Shown here piece by piece: positions 14,191 to 21,766 of a DNA stretch of 33,510 nt. The DNA lies in the NCBI RefSeq assembly GCF_014180685.1, contig NZ_JACEHF010000026.1:1-33510 (forward strand), read 5' to 3'. Source of the stretch: Nocardioides pelophilus (GTDB taxonomy: Bacteria; Actinomycetota; Actinomycetes; Propionibacteriales; Nocardioidaceae). A program made the translations under genes and the position numbers. Position 1 is the first letter of the stretch, and every line of letters begins with the position of its first letter. The notes below the pieces were generated by a model, which searched no databases, was not told the origin of the DNA, and saw only the letters and a program-made list of their open reading frames with translations.

Positions 14191-15935
14191 CCCCCACCAG
14201 GGCGGCCCGCGGCCTACTCGCCCTCGCGGCGGTGGCGGTCTCGTTCGCGGCTGCCGACACCTACGTCGTCGTCCTGGCGCTGCCGGACATGATGGCGTCG
14301 GCCGGGCTGTCCGCCGAGGACCTGCACCGGGCCGCGTCCATCATCTCGGGCTTCATGCTCGGCTACGTCGCGATGCTGCCGCTGGCCGGCCGGATCGCCG
14401 ATCTCCGCGGCCGGGTGCCGGTGCTGGTGGGCGCGCTGGTGCTGTTCTCGCTCGGGTCGCTGGTGACCGCGCTCGCCTACGACCTGCCCTCGCTGGTCAC
14501 CGGTCGCGTGCTCCAGGGTGCCGGCGCGGGCGGGCTGCTGCCGGCCACGCTGGCGCTGGTCGCCGACCTCTACCCTCCTCGCCAGCGGGGTCTGCCCCTC
14601 GGCCTGGTCGGCGCGGTCCAGGAGCTCGGCAACGTGATCGGCCCGGTGTACGGCGCGCTCGTGCTCGCCGTCGGCTCTTGGCGGACCATCTTCTGGATCA
14701 ACCTCGCCGCGGGACTGGCGCTCGCCGCGGCGATCCGCGCCACCCCGGCCGACGTCCGCGGCGCCGGACGCCCACGACCGGACTGGCTGGGACTCATCCT
14801 CGCCGGCTCCGGCACCGGCGCCCTCGTCGTCGTACTCGCGCAGCCGGCACGGCTCGCCGCCGACGTGACCTGGGGGCTCGCCCTGGTCCCGGTGACCGGG
14901 AGCAACCGCTGGCTCGCTCCCCTGGCGCTCGCGGGCTACGCGTTGCTGGCCCTGCTCGTGGTCCGTTGCGCGACGGCCGCCCAGCCACTCGTCGACCTGC
15001 GCGCCTGGGGCGCCACGGCTCGGAGGGTCGACGTGCTCGGCGCGACCCTGCTCGCCGTCGCCCTGGGCGGGGTGATCCTGGCGTTCGGCACCGCGAACCC
15101 GCAGCGCCAGGTGTTCGCCGAGCAGGGCCCGTGGCTGCTGCTGGCCAGCGCCGTCGCCGCGGTCGGGTTCGTACGCCGGAACCGGGTGGCCCGCCACCCG
15201 CTGCTGCCGTCCGGCGCCATCGCCCGCACCCCGGCGTGGGGCGCGCTCGTGGTCAGCTTCTTCGTCGGGGCCGCGCTGGTGGCCGCGCTCATCGACATCC
15301 CGATCTTCGCCCGGCTCACCGTGCACCAGGACGACCAGGTGGCTGCGGCGATGGTCCTGGTGCGGTTCCTGGTGGGCCTTCCGATCGGTGCGTTCGTCGG
15401 CGGCTGGCTCACCCGGCGGCTCCCGGCCGGCGTCGTCACCGCCGTCGGGATGGCCCTGTCTTGCGGCGGCTTCCTCTGGATGGCCACCTGGGACCTGACG
15501 TCGCTGGACCAGCCGATCTCGACGGTGCCGCTCGTGCTCGCCGGGTTCGGCGTCGGCCTGGCGATGGCTCCTGTCAACGCTGCCCTGCTGGCGGCCACCG
15601 ACTCGTCGGTCCACGGTGTCGCGAGCGGGCTGCTGATCGTCTCCCGCACCATCGGCAAGCTGGTCGGCATCAGTGCCCTCACCACGATCGGCCTGCGCCG
15701 GTTCTACGCCACCGAGCGCGGCCTGCCGGCTCCGGCGGACGTCTGCTCCGGCGGGCGCACCCGCTGCGCGGAGTGGACCCTGATCCTGCGCGAGGCGGGG
15801 CTCACCCAGCTGCACACGATCTTCGTCGGCGCAGCCGTCTGCTGCGTGATCGCCGGGCTGGTCGCGCTCGTCGTCTTCCGCACCGCCGACACCCGCGCGG
15901 TGAAGGTCGCTCCTCTCGAGAGCTGGGCCGGCTGA
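14187..15935 (+). CDS. MFS exporter, P55/DHA2-like
   Basis: A 582-aa major-facilitator transporter with about 14 hydrophobic segments. Motif A-like GRIADLRGRVPVLVGALVLF follows TM2, and GRVLQGAGAGGLLPATLALV plus GAVQELGNVIGPVYGALV (motif C, antiporter type) mark a drug/H+ antiporter (DHA2) relative. The coupling to an LprG-like lipoprotein gene (ATGA overlap) matches the mycobacterial lprG-Rv1410c operon, whose products move triacylglycerides and contribute to drug tolerance. An extended loop with two Cys (DVCSGGRTRC) lies near the C-terminus between the last TM segments. Lipid export is therefore a better guess than simple drug efflux. Confidence 0.88.
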   Translation: MTPTRAARGLLALAAVAVSFAAADTYVVVLALPDMMASAGLSAEDLHRAASIISGFMLGYVAMLPLAGRIADLRGRVPVLVGALVLFSLGSLVTALAYDLPSLVTGRVLQGAGAGGLLPATLALVADLYPPRQRGLPLGLVGAVQELGNVIGPVYGALVLAVGSWRTIFWINLAAGLALAAAIRATPADVRGAGRPRPDWLGLILAGSGTGALVVVLAQPARLAADVTWGLALVPVTGSNRWLAPLALAGYALLALLVVRCATAAQPLVDLRAWGATARRVDVLGATLLAVALGGVILAFGTANPQRQVFAEQGPWLLLASAVAAVGFVRRNRVARHPLLPSGAIARTPAWGALVVSFFVGAALVAALIDIPIFARLTVHQDDQVAAAMVLVRFLVGLPIGAFVGGWLTRRLPAGVVTAVGMALSCGGFLWMATWDLTSLDQPISTVPLVLAGFGVGLAMAPVNAALLAATDSSVHGVASGLLIVSRTIGKLVGISALTTIGLRRFYATERGLPAPADVCSGGRTRCAEWTLILREAGLTQLHTIFVGAAVCCVIAGLVALVVFRTADTRAVKVAPLESWAG

Positions 15936-15951
15936 GCCGGTTGAGCCGAGA

Positions 15952-15994
15952 GGCGCCGAGGGGCGCCGTGGCCCCGCGGTCAGCGATCCGCGGG
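15952..15994 (+). terminator. Two adjacent GC hairpins after the MFS gene
   Basis: GGCGCC-GAGG-GGCGCC at 15952-15967, then CCCGCGG-N8-CCGCGGG at 15973-15994, starting 16 bp after the exporter stop. Neither has a T-tract. The remaining 155 bases up to the convergent SnoaL-like gene hold no gene I can support. Confidence 0.5.
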
Positions 15995-16149
15995 CGCGAG
16001 GCGGACGTCATACGTTCCGGATGCCGTGGGTGTCGACCCGCATGACGTCCCGACGGACGTCAGACGGTCTCGGCCCAGTAGCTGCTCGTTCGTATGACGC
16101 CCGCGCCTGCCCGACTCAGGCCGGCCCTCAGGCCGACCCTCAGTCCGAC

Positions 16150-16542
16150 CTAGCCGCCGGCTGCGCGCCGGGCGATGTCCTCGAACCGGGCGCCCATCTG
16201 CTCGGCCAGGGCGTGGGCGGCGCTGAGCGGGCGGACCATCACCATGAGGTCGTCGATGAGCCCGTCGGCGTCGGTGTGGATGAAGTCGCAGCCGGTCAGC
16301 GCCTTGCCGGCGACCGTGGCCTCGAACACCAGGGCGTGGTCGCTGGCACCGGCCTCACCGATCTCGCGGACGTAGTGGAAGTCCTCGAAGACCTCGATCA
16401 CCGTCGCGAGGATGGCGGAGGTGATCGGCTTGCCCTCGTAGGGCCTGAACGCGACCGGGCTGGTGAACACGACGTCGTCGGCGAGCAGGGCGTCGACGGC
16501 CTGGAGGTCACGAGCCTCGACGGCCTGGCGGAACGGGTGCAT
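16150..16542 (-). CDS. SnoaL-like / NTF2-fold protein
   Basis: A 130-aa single-domain protein of the SnoaL-like NTF2 superfamily: an N-terminal helix beginning HPFRQAVEARDLQAVDALLA, strands DDVVFTSPVAFRPYEGK, then VFEATVAGKALTGCDFIHTD and LIDDLMVMVRPLSAAHALAE. These proteins form a cone-shaped pocket and serve as isomerases, cyclases, hydrolases or ligand binders, so no reaction can be named. Its start is 34 bp from a LexA-type box shared with the divergent 70-aa gene, which could in principle also affect it. Confidence 0.82.
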   Translation of the reverse strand: MHPFRQAVEARDLQAVDALLADDVVFTSPVAFRPYEGKPITSAILATVIEVFEDFHYVREIGEAGASDHALVFEATVAGKALTGCDFIHTDADGLIDDLMVMVRPLSAAHALAEQMGARFEDIARRAAGG

Positions 16543-16576
16543 GGGAAGACCTTAGTCGGACCATCGCCTCCGATCA

Positions 16577-16592
16577 TCGAACATTCGTTCTA
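16577..16592 (+). promoter_or_regulatory. LexA/SOS box
   Basis: TCGAACATTCGTTCTA matches the actinobacterial SOS box TCGAAC-N4-GTTCGA at 11 of 12 defined positions. It overlaps a -10-like TATTGT (16591-16596) that ends six bases before the ATG at 16603, the geometry of a leaderless transcript, so LexA bound here should block it. Confidence 0.7.
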
Positions 16593-16602
16593 TTGTTGGA
16601 CG

Positions 16603-16815
16603 ATGGCGAGGACGCGGTTCGTGTGGGTGCGGCCCGCCTTCGCGCCCGTCGAGATGCCGGGGCTGGTGCTCGAGTGGCGCCGCGACCCGGAGGGCGCGTG
16701 GCGGGCGCTGGTGACCTGGGTGGAGACCCGCGGTCGCGTGGTGACCGCCTGGGTGCCTGCCGACGAGCTGCGGCCGGTCGAGGCGCAACCACGCACGGGG
16801 TCGTCGTACGGCTGA
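16603..16815 (+). CDS. Small protein (70 aa), predicted SOS-regulated
   Basis: A 70-aa protein beginning MARTRFVWVRPAFA, with a beta-rich core EWRRDPEGAWRALVTWVETR then VVTAWVPADELRP. The pattern resembles small SH3-like or Tudor-like beta-barrels, but I cannot name a family. No Cys, no membrane segment. The promoter carries a near-perfect LexA box and there is no Shine-Dalgarno; a -10-like TATTGT at the right distance suggests a leaderless mRNA. Similar short proteins occur near imuB/dnaE2 mutasome genes in actinobacteria as I recall, which would fit the SOS control, but no mutasome gene is in this window. Confidence 0.65.
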   Translation: MARTRFVWVRPAFAPVEMPGLVLEWRRDPEGAWRALVTWVETRGRVVTAWVPADELRPVEAQPRTGSSYG

Positions 16816-16823
16816 GCGGCGGG

Positions 16824-17411
16824 TCAGGGCTGGTCCCGTTCGCTGGCGTCGGCCTCGCGCATCAGGTCGGACACCAGCCGCTGGCCCTCGGTGATCGTCT
16901 CGTTGAGCATCTCCAGTCCCGTGTCCGGCCGGCCCGCCTCGAGCGACCACTTCGCCGCCGCCATACCCTGGATCAGGCTGTCGTTGATCTCCACCGCGTG
17001 CCGGAGCCGGAGGTTGCGCGCCTCCTGCAGGGACCGCTCCTCCTCCGCCCGCCGGAGCCGTTCGGAGGCGTCGCCGAGGACGAACCCGATGAGCAGCAGC
17101 GGCACCGCTCGCGACAGCCAACCCAGGATCGAGAGGTCCACGCCCTTCGCGAGCACCCAGATCCCGATCAGCGCCAGGCCGACGACGCCGGCGCCCGCGC
17201 CGGCCCATCGCCCCCAGGCGACCGCCGCCAGACTGATCGGAAGCACGTACAGCATGGTGACGGCGATCGCGGCGTCGTCGCCGAGGGCGAACCGCAGGAC
17301 GGTCACCGCACCGAAGAGGACGACGCACACCACCGCGGCGAGGCCGCGCCGCTGCTGGAACCAGGGACGCACCCCCGGCGCCGGGGGTGCGCGGAGCTCA
17401 CGGGCCGACAT
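16824..17411 (-). CDS. Membrane protein with degenerate HisKA_3-like segment
   Basis: A 195-aa protein with four hydrophobic segments (about 22-42, 46-66, 68-90, 98-114), a charged coiled-coil (ASERLRRAEEERSLQEARNL, 115-134) and a C-terminal helical hairpin containing EINDSLIQGMAAAKWSLEAG. This aligns with the HisKA_3 dimerisation helix ELHD-S-x-x-Q-x-L of NarL-type kinases, but the phosphoacceptor His is replaced by Asn (N143). There is no HATPase domain. It is therefore probably a dimeric membrane signalling adaptor rather than a kinase. Strong AAGGAGAA ribosome-binding site. Divergent from a universal stress protein. Confidence 0.7.
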   Translation of the reverse strand: MSARELRAPPAPGVRPWFQQRRGLAAVVCVVLFGAVTVLRFALGDDAAIAVTMLYVLPISLAAVAWGRWAGAGAGVVGLALIGIWVLAKGVDLSILGWLSRAVPLLLIGFVLGDASERLRRAEEERSLQEARNLRLRHAVEINDSLIQGMAAAKWSLEAGRPDTGLEMLNETITEGQRLVSDLMREADASERDQP

Positions 17412-17463
17412 GGTTCTCCTTCGCGATCGGGTGCTGACTACACCACGTTGCCATTCTCGTCGA

Positions 17464-17517
17464 AGGACCTTCGTCCCGCGGGTGGATGACCCGGGGCCAC
17501 TGGGGACGGACCCGTCC
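17464..17517 (+). promoter_or_regulatory. DosR-like box and second dyad between divergent genes
   Basis: AGGACCTTCGTCCC (17464-17477) matches the DosR/DevR core GGGACTT-N2-G-N-CCC at all but two defined positions. A second dyad, GGACG-N4-CGTCC (17504-17517), is centred 40 bp further, about four helical turns. Both lie between the pseudo-HisKA membrane protein and the universal stress protein; USP genes are frequent DosR targets. The second dyad does not itself fit the consensus. Confidence 0.4.
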
Positions 17518-17535
17518 GCGTGATTGCATCGAGAC

Positions 17536-18423
17536 ATGGACACGCTGCAGATTCCCTCGGGAGCCGTCGTCGTTGGCATCGACGGCTCGGAGCACTCGAC
17601 TCGCGCCCTCGCATGGGCCGCTGACCAGGCCGGACGCGACCGGCGACCGCTCGTGATCGTGCACGCCCTCGGCGTGCTGGACCCGTACTGGCTGGTGCAA
17701 CCCGGCGTCGACGCGCAGGCACTCAAGGAGTCGATGATCGCGGGAGCGAAGGAGGTGCTCGCCGAGGCGCGGGACAGCGTCATCGCGGAGCACCCCGGCC
17801 TCGAGGTCTCCATCGGCTGGAAGTCCGCAGACGCCCGTCACCTCCTGATCGAGGCCTCCGAGCACGCCGGCCTCGTCGTGGTCGGGTCCCGGGGACGCGG
17901 ACCGGTCAAGCGGCTGCTGCTCGGCTCGGTGTCGCTGGGCCTGACCCGGCACGCCCACGCGCCCGTGGCGGTCGTCCGGCCCGGGGCTGACGAGAACGCC
18001 AACGACGGCGTCCTGGTCGGCGTCGACGGCACCGAGGAGTCGCTGCCGACCCTCGACTACGCCTTCCGCATCGCCGCGTCCCGTGGCGCCCCGCTCACGG
18101 TCGTCCACTGCTTCTGGGACTACGAGTCCGCGGTCCTCGGCGCCGGTCTGGTCGACGGCGACAACGAGCGGTACGCCGAGATCCGGCTGGTCGTCGCGGA
18201 GACCCTGGCCGGGTTCCGGGAGAAGTACCCTGACGTCCCGGTGCGGGTCGAGCTCGCGCGCGGCCTCGCCGACGAGGTCATGCTCGGGCTCGCCGACAAG
18301 AACGACGTCGCGGTCGTCGGTTCGCGCGAGCGCTCGTCGCTCAGCGACCTGATCCTCGGCTCGGTTGCGGGAGCGCTCGTCGAGCACGCGTCCTGCACCG
18401 TGATCGTCGTCCCGCGCTCCTGA
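17536..18423 (+). CDS. Universal stress protein, tandem UspA domains
   Basis: A 295-aa protein of two fused Usp domains (about 8-148 and 158-293). The first has D16 in VVGIDGSEHS and the full ATP-binding motif G117-SR-G120-x9-G130-S. In the second, GVDGTEES is kept but the motif reads GSRE with E265 instead of the second Gly, so nucleotide binding there may be weakened. Tandem USPs of this size are typical of actinobacteria, usually induced in hypoxia or stationary phase. ATG 17536 is preferred over TTG 17524, though the ribosome-binding site is weak. A DosR-like box lies upstream. Confidence 0.9.
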   Translation: MDTLQIPSGAVVVGIDGSEHSTRALAWAADQAGRDRRPLVIVHALGVLDPYWLVQPGVDAQALKESMIAGAKEVLAEARDSVIAEHPGLEVSIGWKSADARHLLIEASEHAGLVVVGSRGRGPVKRLLLGSVSLGLTRHAHAPVAVVRPGADENANDGVLVGVDGTEESLPTLDYAFRIAASRGAPLTVVHCFWDYESAVLGAGLVDGDNERYAEIRLVVAETLAGFREKYPDVPVRVELARGLADEVMLGLADKNDVAVVGSRERSSLSDLILGSVAGALVEHASCTVIVVPRS

Positions 18424-18444
18424 GCCGACCCCGCGGGAGCTGGG

Positions 18445-19566
18445 TCAGCGCCGCACGCCCGCCCCGCGCGGGATGTGGATCGGCACGCCGCGCTCCCCGA
18501 CGTACACGTCCAGGATCGCGTGGTTGGCGGTCGTCCCCAGGAAGCTCTGGTTGGCCACGAGCACGCTGCGGCCGGCGAAGGTGACGTTCGACGGGGTGTC
18601 GAACGGGACCGGTGAGCCGTTCTCGCCGGTGACCGGCAGCGCCGGCACCCGCTCGACCTCGGCGAACTCCTCGTCGAGCACCACGAGCTGGTTGCTGCCG
18701 GCGTTGGCGACGTAGACCCGTCCCGAACGCGCGAAGCTGAAGCCGTCGGGCAGGTCCATCGGCCGGGACTGCCACAGCTTGGTGAGCGTCCGCTCTCCGC
18801 GCAGCGGGATCCGGTAGAGCTTGCCCTGGGCGACGGTGAGGTCGCCGAGGCCCAACGAGGTCTGCTGCATCACGAAGAGCGACCGGCGGTTCGGCGCGAG
18901 CGCGAGACCGGCCGTGCCGAACTCGATCCCGTCGAGCCGCTTGTCGGCGAGCCACACCCGGGCCCGACCGCCGCCCGGCGGCACCTTCCACAGCACGGCC
19001 TGGCCGTAGTCGGTGAGGTACAGCGAGCCGTCGGGGCCCCAGGCCGCGTAGTTCGGGATCGGCCCGGCGTCGTTGATGTTCGGGGTGCACCCGTCGCCCG
19101 GCAGCCCGAGCGGACAGGCGGGCAGGTCGCGGAGCCGGGAGTACGTCGTCCAGCGGCCGGTGTCGAGGTTGAGCCGGAGGACCTTGCCCGTGCTCTTCTC
19201 CAGCACGATCAGGCGACCGCGGGCGTCGACGTTGGCGACCTGGATGCCGTGGCTGGCCGCGAGGTCCTGGCCCGGCACCTCCCACGACCTCAGCAGGTCA
19301 CCGCGGCGGGTCCACTCGCGGACGACCGATGGCAGGCTGTCGCCGCGCATGTTGGAGAAGGTGCCGGCGTACACGCGGCCGTTGGGGTGGAGGACCACGT
19401 TCGCCGGGAAGCCCGGCGCCTGGACCATCGCCAGCACCTTGGTGTGCCAGCGCTCACGCTCGGCCACCGTGCTGGCAGCCGTGCTGGATCCGCCGGCGGG
19501 CAGGAGCGCCACCAGCAACGCGGCGATCAGCGCGGCGAGGGCGAGGGGCGTACGTCGTACCGGCAT
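18445..19566 (-). CDS. Secreted NHL/SMP-30-like beta-propeller protein
   Basis: A 373-aa exported protein. A signal peptide (MPVRRTPLALAALIAALLVA, then LLPAGGSSTAAS) precedes a chain of repeating beta-blade units of the type NVVLHPNGRVYAGTF, GRLIVLEKSTGKVLRLNLDT, AAWGPDGSLYLTDYGQAVLW, GLALAPNRRSLFVM and RVYVANAGSNQLVVLD. This is the six-bladed NHL/gluconolactonase/strictosidine-synthase-like layout. Two Cys in DLPACPLGLPGDGC could form a disulfide. Start overlaps the stop of the amine oxidase gene (TGATG), so the two secreted proteins are co-translated and may act on one substrate or product. Reaction unknown. Confidence 0.75.
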   Translation of the reverse strand: MPVRRTPLALAALIAALLVALLPAGGSSTAASTVAERERWHTKVLAMVQAPGFPANVVLHPNGRVYAGTFSNMRGDSLPSVVREWTRRGDLLRSWEVPGQDLAASHGIQVANVDARGRLIVLEKSTGKVLRLNLDTGRWTTYSRLRDLPACPLGLPGDGCTPNINDAGPIPNYAAWGPDGSLYLTDYGQAVLWKVPPGGGRARVWLADKRLDGIEFGTAGLALAPNRRSLFVMQQTSLGLGDLTVAQGKLYRIPLRGERTLTKLWQSRPMDLPDGFSFARSGRVYVANAGSNQLVVLDEEFAEVERVPALPVTGENGSPVPFDTPSNVTFAGRSVLVANQSFLGTTANHAILDVYVGERGVPIHIPRGAGVRR

Positions 19567-21056
19567 CACAGCTTGTCCAGCACCTCTCGCGCGGCCCTCT
19601 CCCCCGCGCGAACGGCGCCGTCCATGAACCCCGACCAGTACGTCGACGTCTCGGTGCCGGCCCAGTGCACGCGACCGAACGGGCGGCGGATCTCCGAGCC
19701 GTGGCTGGTGATCACACCCGGACGCGGCAGGGCGATCGGGCCGCCGCCGGTCCAGCGCTCGAGGGTCCAGTCGTGCTCGGTGTACTCGATCGGGTGGAGG
19801 GCTTGCTCGCCGAACATCTCGGCGAAGCCCTCCAGCACCGCGCGCTTCCGCTCGGCCCGCGGGAGCCGGCCGTAGGTCTTCCAGGTCGAGCCGCCGACGA
19901 AGGCCAGCAGCACGCCCGGCCCGCCGGACGCCGGCGTGTTGTCGAAGACCGCCCGGGTCGCGCCCTCGTGCGCCAGACCGGAGCCGGAGAGCCCGTCGGC
20001 GCGCCAGAACGGCGTCTCGTAGACCGCGTCGCACTTCATCAGGTTGCCCATCGGCATGTTCGACAGCAGGTGGCGGCGCCGAGCCGGAAGCTGGGGGTGC
20101 CAGTCGATGTCCAGCACGAGCGGCGGCGGGCACGCGACGACGACCCGTTTGGCGCGGACCGTGCCGCGGTCGGTGTGCACGTGGGCCCAGCCGTCGCGCT
20201 GGACGATCCGGCGCACCGGCGCACGGAGGGCGACCCGGTCGCCGAGCTCGCGGGCCATCCGGATCGGCACCATCTGCGAGCCGAGCCGGAAGCGCGACTC
20301 CTGGGCGCCTCCCGCCGTGCTGGAGGAGCGCTCGAAGGTGCCGACGTTGCGCTCGTTGCCGGCGGTCGCGATGAACCACGCGAGGAAGAGCACCGACACG
20401 TTGCCGGCGTCGGAGCCCCAGCTCGGCTGGAAGTAGCACTTGAGGAGGGTGTCGGTGTCGGTCGACAGGGTCTGCTTCGCGACCCACTGCTTCACCGTCT
20501 GCGCGTCCCACTCGGCGGCCTGCGGGTGGCTCCACGGCGCGTCGACGGCGATCTCGGCCGCCATGCTGTTGATCCGCTGCTGGAGCAGCGCGGCGTCGAT
20601 GAGGATGCTCGGGTCCGGCGGGACGGTGCCGGTGTACGTCGAGCGCCGGCCGTTCTTGATGTAGACGTTCTCGCCCTCGACGTACTCCTTGAAGGTCTTC
20701 ACGCCGAGCTCGTCGGAGAGCTTCAGGATCCGGTCCTGGGTCGGGCCCACGAACGCGCCACCGGCCTCGATCACGCCCCCCGCCCGGAGGTGGTGGTTGA
20801 GCACCCGGCCGCCGACCCGGTCCCGAGCCTCGACGACGAGGACCCTGGCGCCGCGCGCCCGCAGCTTCCGGGCCGCGGTCAGGCCGGAGATGCCGGCGCC
20901 GACCACGACGACGTCGACACGGTCGGGCAACGGCCCGCTGACCGAGGCGCCCTGGGCCGACGCCGGGGCCCAGAGGCCCCCGACCGCGCCGGCCGCTCCC
21001 GCCGTACCGACGGCGAGCCCACCGAGAATTTGCCGACGACCGATTCCAGGTCCCAT
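19566..21056 (-). CDS. Tat-exported flavin monoamine oxidase
   Basis: A 496-aa FAD amine oxidase. The N-terminus has a twin-arginine signal (IGRRQILGG at 6-13, then a hydrophobic stretch to about APASAQ), indicating export as a folded holoenzyme. The Rossmann GAGISG is at 53-58, VEARDRVGGRV follows as the second FAD motif, and HWAGTETSTYWSGFMDGAVR near the C-terminus is the conserved MAO FAD-binding block. Likely oxidises a primary or secondary amine to imine with H2O2. ATG 21056 is used: GAGGG lies five bases further upstream, too near for the GTG at 21062. Coupled to the beta-propeller gene and divergent from a TetR regulator. Confidence 0.87.
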   Translation of the reverse strand: MGPGIGRRQILGGLAVGTAGAAGAVGGLWAPASAQGASVSGPLPDRVDVVVVGAGISGLTAARKLRARGARVLVVEARDRVGGRVLNHHLRAGGVIEAGGAFVGPTQDRILKLSDELGVKTFKEYVEGENVYIKNGRRSTYTGTVPPDPSILIDAALLQQRINSMAAEIAVDAPWSHPQAAEWDAQTVKQWVAKQTLSTDTDTLLKCYFQPSWGSDAGNVSVLFLAWFIATAGNERNVGTFERSSSTAGGAQESRFRLGSQMVPIRMARELGDRVALRAPVRRIVQRDGWAHVHTDRGTVRAKRVVVACPPPLVLDIDWHPQLPARRRHLLSNMPMGNLMKCDAVYETPFWRADGLSGSGLAHEGATRAVFDNTPASGGPGVLLAFVGGSTWKTYGRLPRAERKRAVLEGFAEMFGEQALHPIEYTEHDWTLERWTGGGPIALPRPGVITSHGSEIRRPFGRVHWAGTETSTYWSGFMDGAVRAGERAAREVLDKL

Positions 21057-21076
21057 GTCCACCCTCGCGCTATCAG

Positions 21077-21140
21077 GTCACTTGTCCTAGACCCTAACGA
21101 GATCCTCCCGCACTCGTTACGTCAGGCACCGTAAAGTGAC
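21077..21140. promoter_or_regulatory. Nested inverted repeats between amine oxidase and tetR
   Basis: Inner repeat TAACGAG (21095-21101) with CTCGTTA (21113-21119); outer repeat GTCACTT (21077-21083) with AAGTGAC (21134-21140). Both are perfect 7-bp pairs centred within 2 bp of each other in the divergent intergenic region, as expected for TetR autoregulation and control of the amine oxidase unit. The outer right arm overlaps a -10-like TAAAGT (21132-21137). Confidence 0.5.
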
Positions 21141-21160
21141 TGCGAGGGAAGGAGGGCCCG

Positions 21161-21760
21161 ATGGGGAGGATGCCGCTTGCGCAGCGACGGCAGCAGCTCG
21201 TCGACGCCGCGATCGCCGTGCTCACCCGCGAGGGCGTGCCGAAGGCGACCACCCGCGCGATCGTCGCCGAGGCCGGCACCTCGCTGAGCGTCTTCCACTA
21301 CTGCTTCGACTCCAAGCAGGAGCTCCTCGACGCGGTCATCAAGACCCTCGTCGGCAACTCGGTCGACCTCGCCGAGGCATCGTTCGAGGCGAGCGCGTCC
21401 CGCCAGGAGATGATCCGGTCCGGCCTCGAGGCCTACTGGGCCCACGTCACCTCGACGCCCGACCAGCACCTGCTGACCTACGAGCTCACCCAGTACTGCC
21501 TGCGCACCCCCGGCTACGGCGCGGTCGCCCGCCAGCAGTACGACCACTACGCCCACGCCTTCGTCGCGCTCCTCGACGCGATCGGCGCCGAACCGGCCGT
21601 GCCGCTGCCCGCGATCGGGCGCTACCTCGCCGCGATGATCGACGGGCTCACCCTCGACTGGCTGGTCCGCCGCGACGACAACAGCGCCCGCCAGGTGCTC
21701 GACCTGCTGGCGCACCACATCGACGAGGTCATGCTCAAGCCGGAGCCGGCCCGCGCCTGA
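21161..21760 (+). CDS. TetR/AcrR-family regulator
   Basis: A 199-aa TetR-type repressor. The N-terminal helix-turn-helix runs RRQQLVDAAIAVLTREGVPK, then ATTRAIVAEAGTSLSVFHYC and FDSKQELLDAVI. The C-terminal ligand domain (60-190) shows a TYELTQYCLRTPGYGAVARQ segment seen in BetI/TetR_C_6-like regulators of amine and polyamine genes, consistent with the neighbouring amine oxidase, though that link is inference. ATG 21161 follows GGAGG; a second ATG at 21170 is less well placed. Nested dyads upstream are the likely operator. Confidence 0.87.
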   Translation: MGRMPLAQRRQQLVDAAIAVLTREGVPKATTRAIVAEAGTSLSVFHYCFDSKQELLDAVIKTLVGNSVDLAEASFEASASRQEMIRSGLEAYWAHVTSTPDQHLLTYELTQYCLRTPGYGAVARQQYDHYAHAFVALLDAIGAEPAVPLPAIGRYLAAMIDGLTLDWLVRRDDNSARQVLDLLAHHIDEVMLKPEPARA

Positions 21761-21766
21761 GCGGGG

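Noticed and set aside
17504..17517. Second DosR box
   Set aside because: It is a GGACG/CGTCC dyad, but the central positions do not fit the DosR consensus; it is noted only as a dyad.
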